Notes under the pieces: generated by a model
What the model was told of the DNA's origin: nothing
Seen by the model: only the letters and a program-made list of their open reading frames with translations
Database searches by the model: none
Program-made: the position numbers and the translations under genes
DNA from: JANNRR01 sp031401675
GTDB lineage: Bacteria > Pseudomonadota > Alphaproteobacteria > Rhodobacterales > Rhodobacteraceae
Reading direction: 5' to 3'
Length of the DNA: 26,199 nt
NCBI GenBank assembly: GCA_031401675.1
Contig: JANNRR010000177.1
Coordinates: 1 to 26,199 of the forward strand
Part shown: positions 13,885 to 21,737 of the stretch, in pieces
Layout of the letters: every line of letters starts with the position of its first letter
Numbering within the stretch: position 1 is the stretch's first letter

Positions 13885-16415
13885 ACCTGGCGGTTGCGGC
13901 GCGGATTGCCCGGCGCGAGTTGCGCAGTGGCTTGGGCGGGTTCCGGATATTCCTGTTGTGTCTGGCGCTGGGGGTCGGGGCGATAGCTGCCGTGGGCTCG
14001 GTGCGGGCTTCGATCGAGGCCGGCTTGCGTGATCAGGGGGCGGTGCTGCTGGGCGGCGATGCACAGCTGGAGTTTACCTACCGCTTTGCCGATGCCGAGG
14101 AGCGGGAGTGGATGGCGGCCAAGGCGCTGGCGATATCGGAGACCGTCGATTTCCGCTCGATGGCCACGATCGGCAGCGGTGAAGCCGCGGAGCGGGCGCT
14201 GACCCAGGTCAAGGGCGTCGATGCCGCCTATCCGCTGTATGGTGCGGTCCGGCTGGAGCCCGAGATGGCGCTGGACGCGGCTCTGGGCGATCAGGGCGGG
14301 CTGCCGGGCGCGGTGATGGACCGGGTGCTGGTGGACCGGCTGGGTTTGCGCCCGGGCGATGTGTTCCGGCTGGGGGTGCAGGATTTCCGGCTGAGTGCGG
14401 TGTTGCTGCGCGAGCCGGATTCGGCGGCGGGCGGCTTTTCGCTGGGGCCGCGCACCATCGTGACCACGGCGGCGCTGGCCGGATCGCAGTTACTGCAGCC
14501 GGGGACGCTGTATGAGACCGAGTACCGGCTGATCCTGCCGGCCGGGGCCGACCTGGCGGCGCTGGAGGCCGAAGCGGATGCCCGGTTCCGCGACAAGGGT
14601 GTGCGTTGGCAGGACCGGCGCAGCGGCGCGCCGGGGGTGGAGCGGTTCGTCGAGCGCATCGGGTCATTTCTGGTACTGGTCGGGTTGGCCGGGCTGGCGG
14701 TCGGCGGGGTCGGGGTGTCGGCGGCGGTGCGCGCCTATCTGGAGGGCAAGACCGGGGTGATTGCCACGCTGAAGACCCTGGGGGCCGACGGCGGCACGAT
14801 CTTTCTGGTGTATTTCCTGCAGGTGGGCGCGCTGACGCTGGTGGGCGTGGCGCTGGGGTTGGGGATCGGGGCGGTGGCGCCCCTGCTTTTTGCGCCGCTG
14901 ATCGAGGCGCGGCTGCCGATCCCGGTGGCGACGGCGGTCTATCCCGGGCCGCTGGCCGAGGCGGCGCTGTACGGCGTGCTGACGGCGATGCTGTTCACGC
15001 TGTGGCCGCTGGCGCGGACCGAGCAGGTGCGGGCGGCGGCGCTGTACCGCGATGCGGGCGACGGGCGGCGGGCGTGGCCGCGACCGGTCTATCTGGCGGT
15101 GACGATCGCGCTGATCGCGGCGCTGGTCGGGGCGGCGGCGGGGTTTTCCGGGGTGGCGGCGCTGGCGCTGTGGAGTGCGGCGGGCATTGCCGGGGCGCTG
15201 GCGATCCTGGTGCTGGCGGCCTGGGGCGTGCGGCGACTGGCGCGGGCGGCGGCGCGCGCGCCAGCGTTGCGCGGGCGGACCGCCTTGCGGCTGGCGTTCG
15301 GTGCTGTCGGCGGGCCAGGGCAGGAGGCGGCGTCGGTGATCCTGTCGCTGGGGCTGGGGCTGTCGGTGCTGGCGGCGGTGGGGCAGATCGATGCCAACCT
15401 GCGCGCCTCGATTGCGCGCGATCTGCCGGCGCGGGCCCCGAGCTATTTCTTTGTCGATATCCAGAACGACCAGATGCCGGGCTACGAGGCGCGGCTGGCG
15501 GGCGATCCTTTGGTGACCAAGGTGGAGTCGGCGGCGATGCTGCGCGGGGTGATCACCGAGATCAACGGCCGCCCGGCGCGCGAGGTGGCGGGCGAGCACT
15601 GGGTGGTGACGGGCGACCGCGGGGTGACCTATTCCGAGCGGTTGCCGCCGAACGTGTCGCTGACTGCCGGCGAATGGTGGCCCGAGGATTATGTGGGACC
15701 GGCGCAGATTTCGTTTGCCGCCGAGGAGGCCGAGGAGATCGGGTTGAAGCTCGGTGACCGCATGGTGGTGAACATCCTGGGGCGCGATATCGCGGCGACC
15801 ATCACCAGTTTCCGGCATGTGGATTTTTCCACCGCCGGCATCGGGTTCGTGCTGTCGATGAACCCGTCGGCGCTGGCGGGGGCGCCGCACACCTTCATCT
15901 CGACGGTCTATGCCGCGCCGGAAGCCGAAGCGGCGATCCTGCGCGATCTGGCCAACGATTATCCCAACATCACCGCGATCCGGGTCCGCGATGCCATCGA
16001 GCGGGTGACCGAGGCGCTGAACGGCATTGCCGCCGCCACCTCCTATGCTGCCGGGGCGACGCTGTTGACCGGTTTCGTCGTGCTGATCGGCGCGGCGGCG
16101 GCGGGGACGCGGGCGCGTTTGTTCGAGGCGGCGGTGCTGAAGGTGCTGGGGGCGGCGCGGGGGCGGATTCTTCTGAGCTTCGCGCTGCGTGCCGGCATGC
16201 TGGGGGCAGCGGCAGGCGTTGTGGCGGTGGTGGCGGGCGGGCTGGCCGGATGGGGGGTGATGGTGTTCGTGATGGAGGCGGACTACCGGTTCGAGTGGGT
16301 GTCGGCGCTGGGGATCGTGGCGGGCGGCGTGCTGGCGACGCTGCTGGCCGGGCTGGCGTTCGCCTGGGCCCCGCTGGCGGCGCGCCCGGCGCAGGTGTTG
16401 CGGGCGCGGGAATAG
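13881..16415 (+). CDS. ybbP: ABC transporter permease YbbP (FtsX/MacB type)
   Basis: An 844-residue inner-membrane permease. A first hydrophobic segment near residues 20-43 (FLLCLALGVGAIAAVGSVRA) is followed by a large periplasmic region, then FtsX-type membrane bundles near residues 260-380 (FLVLVGLAGLAVGGVGVSAA, LVYFLQVGALTLVGVALGLG), a central hydrophobic block, a second periplasmic domain and a C-terminal bundle at about 715-835 (LLTGFVVLIGAAAAGTRARL). The doubled layout with about ten membrane segments is that of YbbP. ATG at 13881 overlaps the ybbA stop. The gene ends 50 bases before a 31-bp perfect inverted repeat that separates it from the convergent cueR. Confidence 0.93.
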   Translation: MNLAVAARIARRELRSGLGGFRIFLLCLALGVGAIAAVGSVRASIEAGLRDQGAVLLGGDAQLEFTYRFADAEEREWMAAKALAISETVDFRSMATIGSGEAAERALTQVKGVDAAYPLYGAVRLEPEMALDAALGDQGGLPGAVMDRVLVDRLGLRPGDVFRLGVQDFRLSAVLLREPDSAAGGFSLGPRTIVTTAALAGSQLLQPGTLYETEYRLILPAGADLAALEAEADARFRDKGVRWQDRRSGAPGVERFVERIGSFLVLVGLAGLAVGGVGVSAAVRAYLEGKTGVIATLKTLGADGGTIFLVYFLQVGALTLVGVALGLGIGAVAPLLFAPLIEARLPIPVATAVYPGPLAEAALYGVLTAMLFTLWPLARTEQVRAAALYRDAGDGRRAWPRPVYLAVTIALIAALVGAAAGFSGVAALALWSAAGIAGALAILVLAAWGVRRLARAAARAPALRGRTALRLAFGAVGGPGQEAASVILSLGLGLSVLAAVGQIDANLRASIARDLPARAPSYFFVDIQNDQMPGYEARLAGDPLVTKVESAAMLRGVITEINGRPAREVAGEHWVVTGDRGVTYSERLPPNVSLTAGEWWPEDYVGPAQISFAAEEAEEIGLKLGDRMVVNILGRDIAATITSFRHVDFSTAGIGFVLSMNPSALAGAPHTFISTVYAAPEAEAAILRDLANDYPNITAIRVRDAIERVTEALNGIAAATSYAAGATLLTGFVVLIGAAAAGTRARLFEAAVLKVLGAARGRILLSFALRAGMLGAAAGVVAVVAGGLAGWGVMVFVMEADYRFEWVSALGIVAGGVLATLLAGLAFAWAPLAARPAQVLRARE

Positions 16416-16464
16416 GCGGGCGGGCGGTGCAAACTCCGACAGCGCAAAAGCGCACCCTGTTCCG

Positions 16465-16547
16465 TTCATTCCGGCTCAAATATCCCCGCCGGAGGCTCCT
16501 GTGGCAGGGCCGGGACCCTCCGGCGGGGATATTTGAGCCGGAATGAA
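16465..16547. repeat. 31-bp perfect inverted repeat between convergent genes
   Basis: The 31 bases at 16465-16495 are exactly complementary to 16517-16547, separated by 21 bases. Each arm contains the dispersed unit CCTCCGGCGGGGATATTTG (16517-16535 forward; 16477-16495 reverse) extended by AGCCGGAATGAA. It lies between the ends of ybbP and cueR and could act as a two-way transcription terminator or mRNA-stabilising hairpin. Confidence 0.85.
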
Positions 16548-16558
16548 GCCGGGCGCCA

Positions 16559-16948
16559 TCAGGGCTTTTCGGCGAGGCCGTGCAGGATCGGGCAATCGGG
16601 GCGCTGGTCACCGGCGCAATGCACCACAAGGTCGGACAGGGTGGCGTGCATTGCTTCCAGTTCGGCGATTCTGATGGCGATTTCGGCGAGATGCTGGCTG
16701 GCCAGCACCTTGACGTCGGCACTGGCCCGGCTTTGATCCTCATAGAGCGCCAAGAGGGCGCGGCAATCGGCGATCGAAAAGCCGAGGCGGCGGGCGCGGC
16801 CGAGGAATGCCAGCTTGTGCAGGTCGCTTGGCCGGAAGGCGCGGTAGCCGTTGGCCTGGCGCAGCGGGCGGATCAGGCCGATATCCTCGTAGTAGCGGAT
16901 GGTTTTCGGCGGCAGGCCGACCTGTTCGGCAACCTCGGTGATGTTCAT
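16559..16948 (-). CDS. cueR: MerR-family copper-responsive regulator CueR/HmrR
   Basis: A 129-residue activator. The N-terminal winged helix MNITEVAEQVGLPPKTIRYY is followed by the long dimerisation helix. The metal loop carries Cys111 and Cys119 in HCAGDQRPDCPIL, spaced like Cys112/Cys120 of CueR. Ser76 in ASADVK corresponds to the serine that marks sensors of singly charged ions (Cu, Ag, Au) rather than of zinc or mercury. ATG overlaps the copA stop by four bases, so it is the second gene of a copA-cueR operon and would control its own synthesis through the copA promoter. HmrR is the usual name in rhizobia. Confidence 0.92.
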   Translation of the reverse strand: MNITEVAEQVGLPPKTIRYYEDIGLIRPLRQANGYRAFRPSDLHKLAFLGRARRLGFSIADCRALLALYEDQSRASADVKVLASQHLAEIAIRIAELEAMHATLSDLVVHCAGDQRPDCPILHGLAEKP

Positions 16949-19416
16949 CGGGCGGCCCGCTGGAGGCGCAGGGCATTGCCGACGACCAGCACCGACGAGG
17001 CGGCCATGGCGGCTGCCGCCAGCATCGGCGACAGCATCAGGCCGGACCAGGGATAGAACAGGCCGGCGGCGACCGGGATCAGGGCGACGTTGTAGCCAAA
17101 GGCCCAGATCAGATTCTGCCGGATATTGGCCATCGTCGCCCGGCTGAGCCGCCAGGCGGTCAGCACCGCCGCAGGATCGCCCGACATCACCACGACATCG
17201 CCGGATTCGATGGCGACATCGGTGCCGGTTCCGATGGCGATGCCGACATCGGCCGCCGCCAGCGCCGGGGCGTCGTTGATGCCGTCGCCGACAAAGGCCA
17301 CCGGGCCCCAGGTCTCGCGCAGCAGGGCGATGGCGTCGACCTTGGTCTGGGGCAGGGCTTCGGCGGTCACCGCCGCGATGCCAAGCTCGCGGGCCAGCAG
17401 GGCCGCGGTGGTGCCGGCGTCGCCGGTGATCAGCGCCGGCACCAGACCCGCCGCTTTCAGGGCTGCGATGCTGGCGGCGGCCCCCGGTTTCAGGCGGTCG
17501 GCTACGGCCAGCACCGCCACGGCGTCATGGCCGATTGCCGCGAACACCAGCGATTTTCCGGCAGCGGCGAGGCTGTCGGCTGCCACCGACAGGCGTCCCG
17601 GGGCGATACCCGACCGGGCCAGCAGTGCGGCAGAGCCGACCGTGATCATCTTGCCGTTCACCGTGGCGGTGACGCCAAGGCCGGGCAGAACGCTGAAGCC
17701 GGTGGCGGCAGGCAGCGTCAGGCCGCGGCGCGCCGCCTCGGCCACGATGGCGCGGGCGGTCGGATGTTCGGACCGCACCTCGGCGGCGGCAATGGTTGCC
17801 AGCAGGTCATCGGCGCTGTGGTCCGGGCCGATCAGGCCCCCTGCCGCGATCAGGTCTGGTGCCACGATCAGGTCGGTAAAGACCGGGTGGCCGAGCGTCA
17901 GGGTGCCGGTCTTGTCGAACGCCACCACCTTGACCGCGGCCAGCCGCTGCAGCGCCTCGCCCTTGCGGAACAATAGGCCCAGTTCGGCGCCGCGCCCGGT
18001 GCCGACCAGGATCGAGGTTGGCGTCGCCAGACCCATGGCGCAGGGGCAGGCGATGATCAGGACCGAGACACCGGCCACCAGCGCATGGGCAAGGCCGGGA
18101 CCGAAAGCGAGCCAGGCGGCGACGGTCAGCAGCGCAATGGCAATGACGACGGGGACAAAGACGCGGGTGACACGGTCGACCAGCGACTGGATCGGCAGCT
18201 TGCCGCCCTGCGCTTCCTCGACCAGCCGGATGATGCGGGCCAGTGTCGATTGATCGCCGGAACGGGTGACGGTGAAGCTGAGCGCGCCGGCGCCGTTGAC
18301 GGTGCCGCCGGTCACTGGGTCACCGGGCGCTTTTGCCATCGGCGCGGGTTCCCCGGTCAGCATCGACTGATCGACCCAAGAAGTGCCGTCGGTCACGGTT
18401 CCGTCGGCGGCGATGCGTTCGCCGGGGCGGGTCAGCACGACGTCGCCCGGGCGCAATTCGGCCAGCGGCAGGTCATAGCTGCCGGTGGGCCGGGTGACGC
18501 GGGCGGTTTGCGGGGTCAGGTCGACCAGGCGGCGGATGGCCTGTCCGGCCTGACCACGGGCCCGGGCCTCCAGCATCCGGCCCAAGAGGATCAGGGTGAC
18601 GATGACTGCCGCCGCCACGAAATACACCGCCCGGGCGGTGACGGGCAGCAGCAGGGGGGCAAAGGTGGCGACGGTGGAATAGGACCATGCGGCGATGGCG
18701 CCGAGCGCCACCAGCGAATTCATGTCGGGCTCGGCCCGGGCCAGCAAAGGCAGGCCCTTGCGCAGGAACACCCGTCCGGGGAAGGCGAGCACCAGCGTGG
18801 TCAGCACAAACTGGATCAGCCAGCTGGTCTGTATGCCGATGGTCGCCATCACCCAGTGATGAAAGCCGGGGATCAGGTGGCTGACCATGGCGAGGATGAA
18901 CACCGGCAGGGTCAGGGCAGCGGACAGGAGAAGCTGGCGGCGCAGGTCGGCGGTTTCGGCGACAGTCGGGTCCGGTGCGCGGGGTGTGTCGCTGGTGACC
19001 GGGGTCGCGGTGTAGCCGGTACGGCTGACGGTGCCGGCAATCTCGGTCGGAGTCAGCGCGCCCGCCAGATGGTGGACCGTGGCGGTGCGGGTGGCAAGGT
19101 TGACGTCGGCTGCAATGACGCCGGGCAGCGCTTGCAGCGTCCGCTCGACCTTGCCGACGCAGGTGGCGCAGGTCATGCCGTCGATGCTCAGGCGGGTATC
19201 CTCGGTGACGGCGTGGTAGCCGGCCTTGTCGATTGCACCGGCAATCCCGTACGCATCGGCGGGCGCGTCATAATCGGTGGTCAGGGTGCGGGTGGCGAGG
19301 TTCACGGCGACCGACTGCACGCCGGGCAGGGCGGCCACGGCGCGTTCGACCCGACCGGCGCATCCGGCGCAGGTCATGCCGTCGACCCGGAAGCTGGTGT
19401 GGCGTGCCTGATGCAT
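16945..19416 (-). CDS. copA: Copper-exporting P1B-type ATPase CopA
   Basis: An 823-residue membrane pump that expels Cu(I). Two N-terminal heavy-metal domains carry MTCAGC (Cys16/Cys19) and MTCATC (Cys83/Cys86). The membrane CPC motif is at 457-459, the actuator TGE at 354-356, the phosphorylated Asp501 in DKTGTLT, SEHP at 549-552 and GDGINDAP at 710-717. The last helix has MAASSVLVVGNALRL, like the copper-specific MSxSS motif of CopA. ATG at 19416 is chosen: AAAGGGG precedes it, and the longer frame would include the promoter. It is the first gene of the operon with cueR. Confidence 0.96.
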   Translation of the reverse strand: MHQARHTSFRVDGMTCAGCAGRVERAVAALPGVQSVAVNLATRTLTTDYDAPADAYGIAGAIDKAGYHAVTEDTRLSIDGMTCATCVGKVERTLQALPGVIAADVNLATRTATVHHLAGALTPTEIAGTVSRTGYTATPVTSDTPRAPDPTVAETADLRRQLLLSAALTLPVFILAMVSHLIPGFHHWVMATIGIQTSWLIQFVLTTLVLAFPGRVFLRKGLPLLARAEPDMNSLVALGAIAAWSYSTVATFAPLLLPVTARAVYFVAAAVIVTLILLGRMLEARARGQAGQAIRRLVDLTPQTARVTRPTGSYDLPLAELRPGDVVLTRPGERIAADGTVTDGTSWVDQSMLTGEPAPMAKAPGDPVTGGTVNGAGALSFTVTRSGDQSTLARIIRLVEEAQGGKLPIQSLVDRVTRVFVPVVIAIALLTVAAWLAFGPGLAHALVAGVSVLIIACPCAMGLATPTSILVGTGRGAELGLLFRKGEALQRLAAVKVVAFDKTGTLTLGHPVFTDLIVAPDLIAAGGLIGPDHSADDLLATIAAAEVRSEHPTARAIVAEAARRGLTLPAATGFSVLPGLGVTATVNGKMITVGSAALLARSGIAPGRLSVAADSLAAAGKSLVFAAIGHDAVAVLAVADRLKPGAAASIAALKAAGLVPALITGDAGTTAALLARELGIAAVTAEALPQTKVDAIALLRETWGPVAFVGDGINDAPALAAADVGIAIGTGTDVAIESGDVVVMSGDPAAVLTAWRLSRATMANIRQNLIWAFGYNVALIPVAAGLFYPWSGLMLSPMLAAAAMAASSVLVVGNALRLQRAAR

Positions 19417-19436
19417 GGCAAATCCCCTTTGCAGGA

Positions 19437-19467
19437 TAGATAAGGGTTCCCGTGACTGGAAGGTCAA
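19437..19467 (-). promoter_or_regulatory. copA promoter with MerR-type 19-base spacer
   Basis: On the minus strand TTGACC (19467-19462) and TATCTA (19442-19437) stand 19 bases apart, the overlong spacing that MerR-family activators correct by twisting DNA. Within the spacer CTTCC...GGAAC forms a partial dyad (ACCTTCC and GGAACCC around AGTCACG), similar to known CueR/HmrR sites. It lies 21 bases before the copA start. No other gene is supported between 19417 and 19564. Confidence 0.75.
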
Positions 19468-19564
19468 GGGGGCCGCATGAAATGTTGTGCCGCAGACCGG
19501 TCGCGTTCACCGGGGGCGTTCGGCGGGCGCAGCGCAGGCCGCGCCAATCGTTCTGGCGAGAGTG

Positions 19565-20371
19565 TCAGAGGGTCGGGCGCGGCGGGTCGAGGCCGGTCAG
19601 GGGCTGGGCAGCGACAGTGCGCAGCAATGCGATGAAGCCCTTGGCCTGATGCAGCGCGGTGGCCCGGCCCTTTTCCGGGCTGGCCAGCCCGGCATTGCCG
19701 ACGGTGCCGGCGGGATTGAGGTCAGTGGCGATCCAGCCGTAGGACAGCGGGCCGGTGGGCGGGATCGCGGCGGCCTCGGCCGATGAGCGGAAGTTCTGCG
19801 CCTGCGCCATGTCGACGGTTTCGGGTCGGCAGGCCAGCATCAGCGAGGTTTCCATGTCGCCACCGTGAATGCCGAATTTCAGCTCGTGGTCGGTGTAGAG
19901 GCCGGGCGGGGCACCAAAACCGGTCCACTGGCATTTCACCGCCAGCATGCCGGCGCGGACCCGCAGTTCGCGCGACAGGATCGAGATCAGGTCCAGATTG
20001 CCGCCGTGGCTGTTGACCAGCACGATCTTGCGCACCCCGGCGCGGGCGACGGACAGACCGATCTCGGTCCAGGCGCGCAGCGCGGTTTCCGCCGCAAGGG
20101 TCAGTGTGCCGGGGGCGAACAGATGCTCGTTCGATTTGCCGACGGCCTGGGTCGGCAGGATGCGGATGTCGAGATCGTCGGGACAGAGCCGGCGCACCTC
20201 GGCCAGCATGAATTCGGCAATCAGCGTGTCGGTGCCGACCGGCAGATGCGGGCCGTGCTGTTCGATCGCGGCGGTTGGCAGGACCGCGATGGTGCGCAAA
20301 GGATCGATGCCGGCATATTCAGTGGTGCGGTAGTCGGCCCAGTCGAGGCGGCGCGGCGGCGGGGCGATCAT
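19565..20371 (-). CDS. Creatininase-family amidohydrolase
   Basis: A 268-residue member of the creatininase/MftE/ArfB family, metal-dependent hydrolases of amide or cyclic amide bonds. Likely metal ligands are Glu37, His39 and Asp48 in EQHGPHLPVGTD, His122 in VNSHGGN and Glu174 in HGGDMETS. The length is normal. The start is ATG at 20371, overlapping the preceding stop (ATGA); the frame further upstream is a shadow of the neighbour. As the last gene of the operon starting beyond 26199, it probably opens an amide made by the upstream enzymes. True creatininase, a mycofactocin-type peptidase or a formamide hydrolase cannot be separated by sequence alone. Confidence 0.85.
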   Translation of the reverse strand: MIAPPPRRLDWADYRTTEYAGIDPLRTIAVLPTAAIEQHGPHLPVGTDTLIAEFMLAEVRRLCPDDLDIRILPTQAVGKSNEHLFAPGTLTLAAETALRAWTEIGLSVARAGVRKIVLVNSHGGNLDLISILSRELRVRAGMLAVKCQWTGFGAPPGLYTDHELKFGIHGGDMETSLMLACRPETVDMAQAQNFRSSAEAAAIPPTGPLSYGWIATDLNPAGTVGNAGLASPEKGRATALHQAKGFIALLRTVAAQPLTGLDPPRPTL

Positions 20372-21012
20372 TCGGCAGCCTCGGTCTTGGTCTCTGCACG
20401 GACCGTAGCGGCGGCTGGGCCGATCAGCCGGTGCATCCGGGCGGCGACCCGGGCCAGATGCCGGGCGCGGCTTTCGGGGGTCGAGTTGTCCATCAGATAG
20501 TGGGCGGCAAAGGCGGTACGTTTGCCGCGCGCGCACAGGTAGCCGACGCCGCGCATCAGAGTGCGCCTGCCCGGTGCGCCGATCAGCCGGGTCAGCCACC
20601 AGCTGGCGCCGCAGGTGGTAAATACCGCCAGCCGGGTGATGTGGCCAAGGCCGGGGCGGATGGTGCGGTGCGTGGCGTCCGGCATCAGAAACGCCACGTC
20701 GGGCAGCAGCACCCGGTCCAGCCAGCCCTTCAGCATCGCCGGCAGGCCGTACCACCAGGTCGGATAGATGAAGATCAGCGTGTCGCACCAGGCGACGTCG
20801 GCGCATTCCCGGTCGACCGGGGCGCGGTTGTCCGGGGTGGTCAGATAGCCCTTCCATTCCGCCCAGGTCAGCACCGGCACGAATCCCGAAGCATAGAGAT
20901 CGTGGATGCGGATGTCGGCCCCGGCGGCGCGAAGCTGGTCGGTGACGGTGTCGCGCACCGCGACGTTGAAGCTTTCCTTGCAGGGGTGACAGAAAACGAT
21001 GAGGGCCCGCAT
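20368..21012 (-). CDS. NAD(P)H-dependent flavodoxin-fold oxidoreductase, copy 2
   Basis: A 214-residue protein of the NQO1/MdaB/KefF family. It begins with the flavodoxin beta strand and FMN/FAD phosphate loop MRALIVFCHPCKESFNVAV, continues with DTLIFIYPTWWYGLPAMLKG (flavin-binding aromatic loop), then WLDRVLLPDVAF and TRLAVFTTCGASWW. Such enzymes reduce quinones or other acceptors with NAD(P)H. It is clearly paralogous to the gene just upstream (shared HPC.ESF, PxW..G.PA.LKG..DRV.LP), so a tandem duplication produced the pair. The start at 21012 is one base after the upstream stop, and its stop overlaps the creatininase-family start. Confidence 0.88.
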   Translation of the reverse strand: MRALIVFCHPCKESFNVAVRDTVTDQLRAAGADIRIHDLYASGFVPVLTWAEWKGYLTTPDNRAPVDRECADVAWCDTLIFIYPTWWYGLPAMLKGWLDRVLLPDVAFLMPDATHRTIRPGLGHITRLAVFTTCGASWWLTRLIGAPGRRTLMRGVGYLCARGKRTAFAAHYLMDNSTPESRARHLARVAARMHRLIGPAAATVRAETKTEAAE

Positions 21013-21013
21013 G

Positions 21014-21595
21014 TCACAGCCGCTCCATTTCGCGTTGCACCGTCGCAAGATAGCGGCGGCGCTGGTCGTCGCTGGCGCGGTTCATATCATAGAGCGCCAG
21101 ATATTTCATCTTTTGCGGCCGCGTTACATGCCAGACGGCGCGCTTGACGATATGGCGTGGCGGATCGCCGGCCAGGACGGCGCGCAGCCGGCTGCCGCCA
21201 TAGGTGGTGACGGCGGCCAGCGTGCGGATCCGGGTAAGATTGGGCAGCACCCGGCCGTTTTCCAGCCGGAACGACACGCCGGGCAGGAACACCCGGTCGA
21301 AGTAGCCCTTGAGGATTGCCGGAAAACCGAAGTTCCACACCGGAAATACCAGCACCAGCGCCTCGGCCCGCTGCAACCGCTCGACATGGGCGCGGACCGG
21401 TTCGACGTTTGGCCCGACGTCGTGATAGGCACGGCGTTCCTGCGCCGTCAGCACCGGCGAAAAGCCCTCGGCGTTCAGGTCGCAGTCGTCGACGTCCCAG
21501 CCGCGTCCGGTTAACGTGGTCACGACGGTTTCGTGCAGCGCCGCCGAAAAGCTTTCGGCGCAGGGATGGGCGAACAGGATCAGCGCTTTTGTCAT
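21014..21595 (-). CDS. NAD(P)H-dependent flavodoxin-fold oxidoreductase, copy 1
   Basis: A 193-residue NQO1/MdaB-type flavoprotein. Key segments are MTKALILFAHPCAESFSAAL, then ALVLVFPVWNFGFPAILKGY, FDRVFLPGVSF and TLAAVTTYGGSRL. ATG at 21595 is right for the family; the open frame upstream runs through an intergenic repeat and is not coding. It starts the distal half of the operon after a 142-base gap with palindromic repeats, while its end is one base from the next gene. With the copy downstream it may form a heterodimer or supply reduced flavin to the FAD enzyme; this is inference. Confidence 0.88.
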   Translation of the reverse strand: MTKALILFAHPCAESFSAALHETVVTTLTGRGWDVDDCDLNAEGFSPVLTAQERRAYHDVGPNVEPVRAHVERLQRAEALVLVFPVWNFGFPAILKGYFDRVFLPGVSFRLENGRVLPNLTRIRTLAAVTTYGGSRLRAVLAGDPPRHIVKRAVWHVTRPQKMKYLALYDMNRASDDQRRRYLATVQREMERL

Positions 21596-21623
21596 TCGCC
21601 CGCCTGCGTCCCCGCTGCCGGAG

Positions 21624-21691
21624 CCTCCGGCGGGGATATTTGTGAAAAGAAGAAAGCCCCTTCTCTTTTTCTCAAATATCCTCGGGGGGAG
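21624..21691. repeat. Imperfect palindromic copy of the dispersed repeat
   Basis: CCTCCGGCGGGGATATTTG at 21624-21642 faces a degenerate reverse copy, CAAATATCCTCGGGGGGAG, at 21673-21691. The inner flanks are AAAAGAAGAA on one side and TTCTCTTTTT on the other, and also pair. The hairpin sits in the only sizeable gap inside the operon, so it may lower or stabilise expression of the distal genes. Confidence 0.75.
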
Positions 21692-21737
21692 CGCAGAGCG
21701 CGTGGGGGGCAGACGGCCCCCCGCTGTTGCCGGGCGC

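Noticed and set aside
14664..16469. Minus-strand frame of 601 codons opposite ybbP
   Set aside because: Arg/His/Gln-rich shadow of a membrane protein gene; no start signal or motif.
18085..19443. Plus-strand frame of 452 codons opposite copA
   Set aside because: Antisense to a gene with complete P-type ATPase motifs; Gly/Gln/Asp-rich composition.
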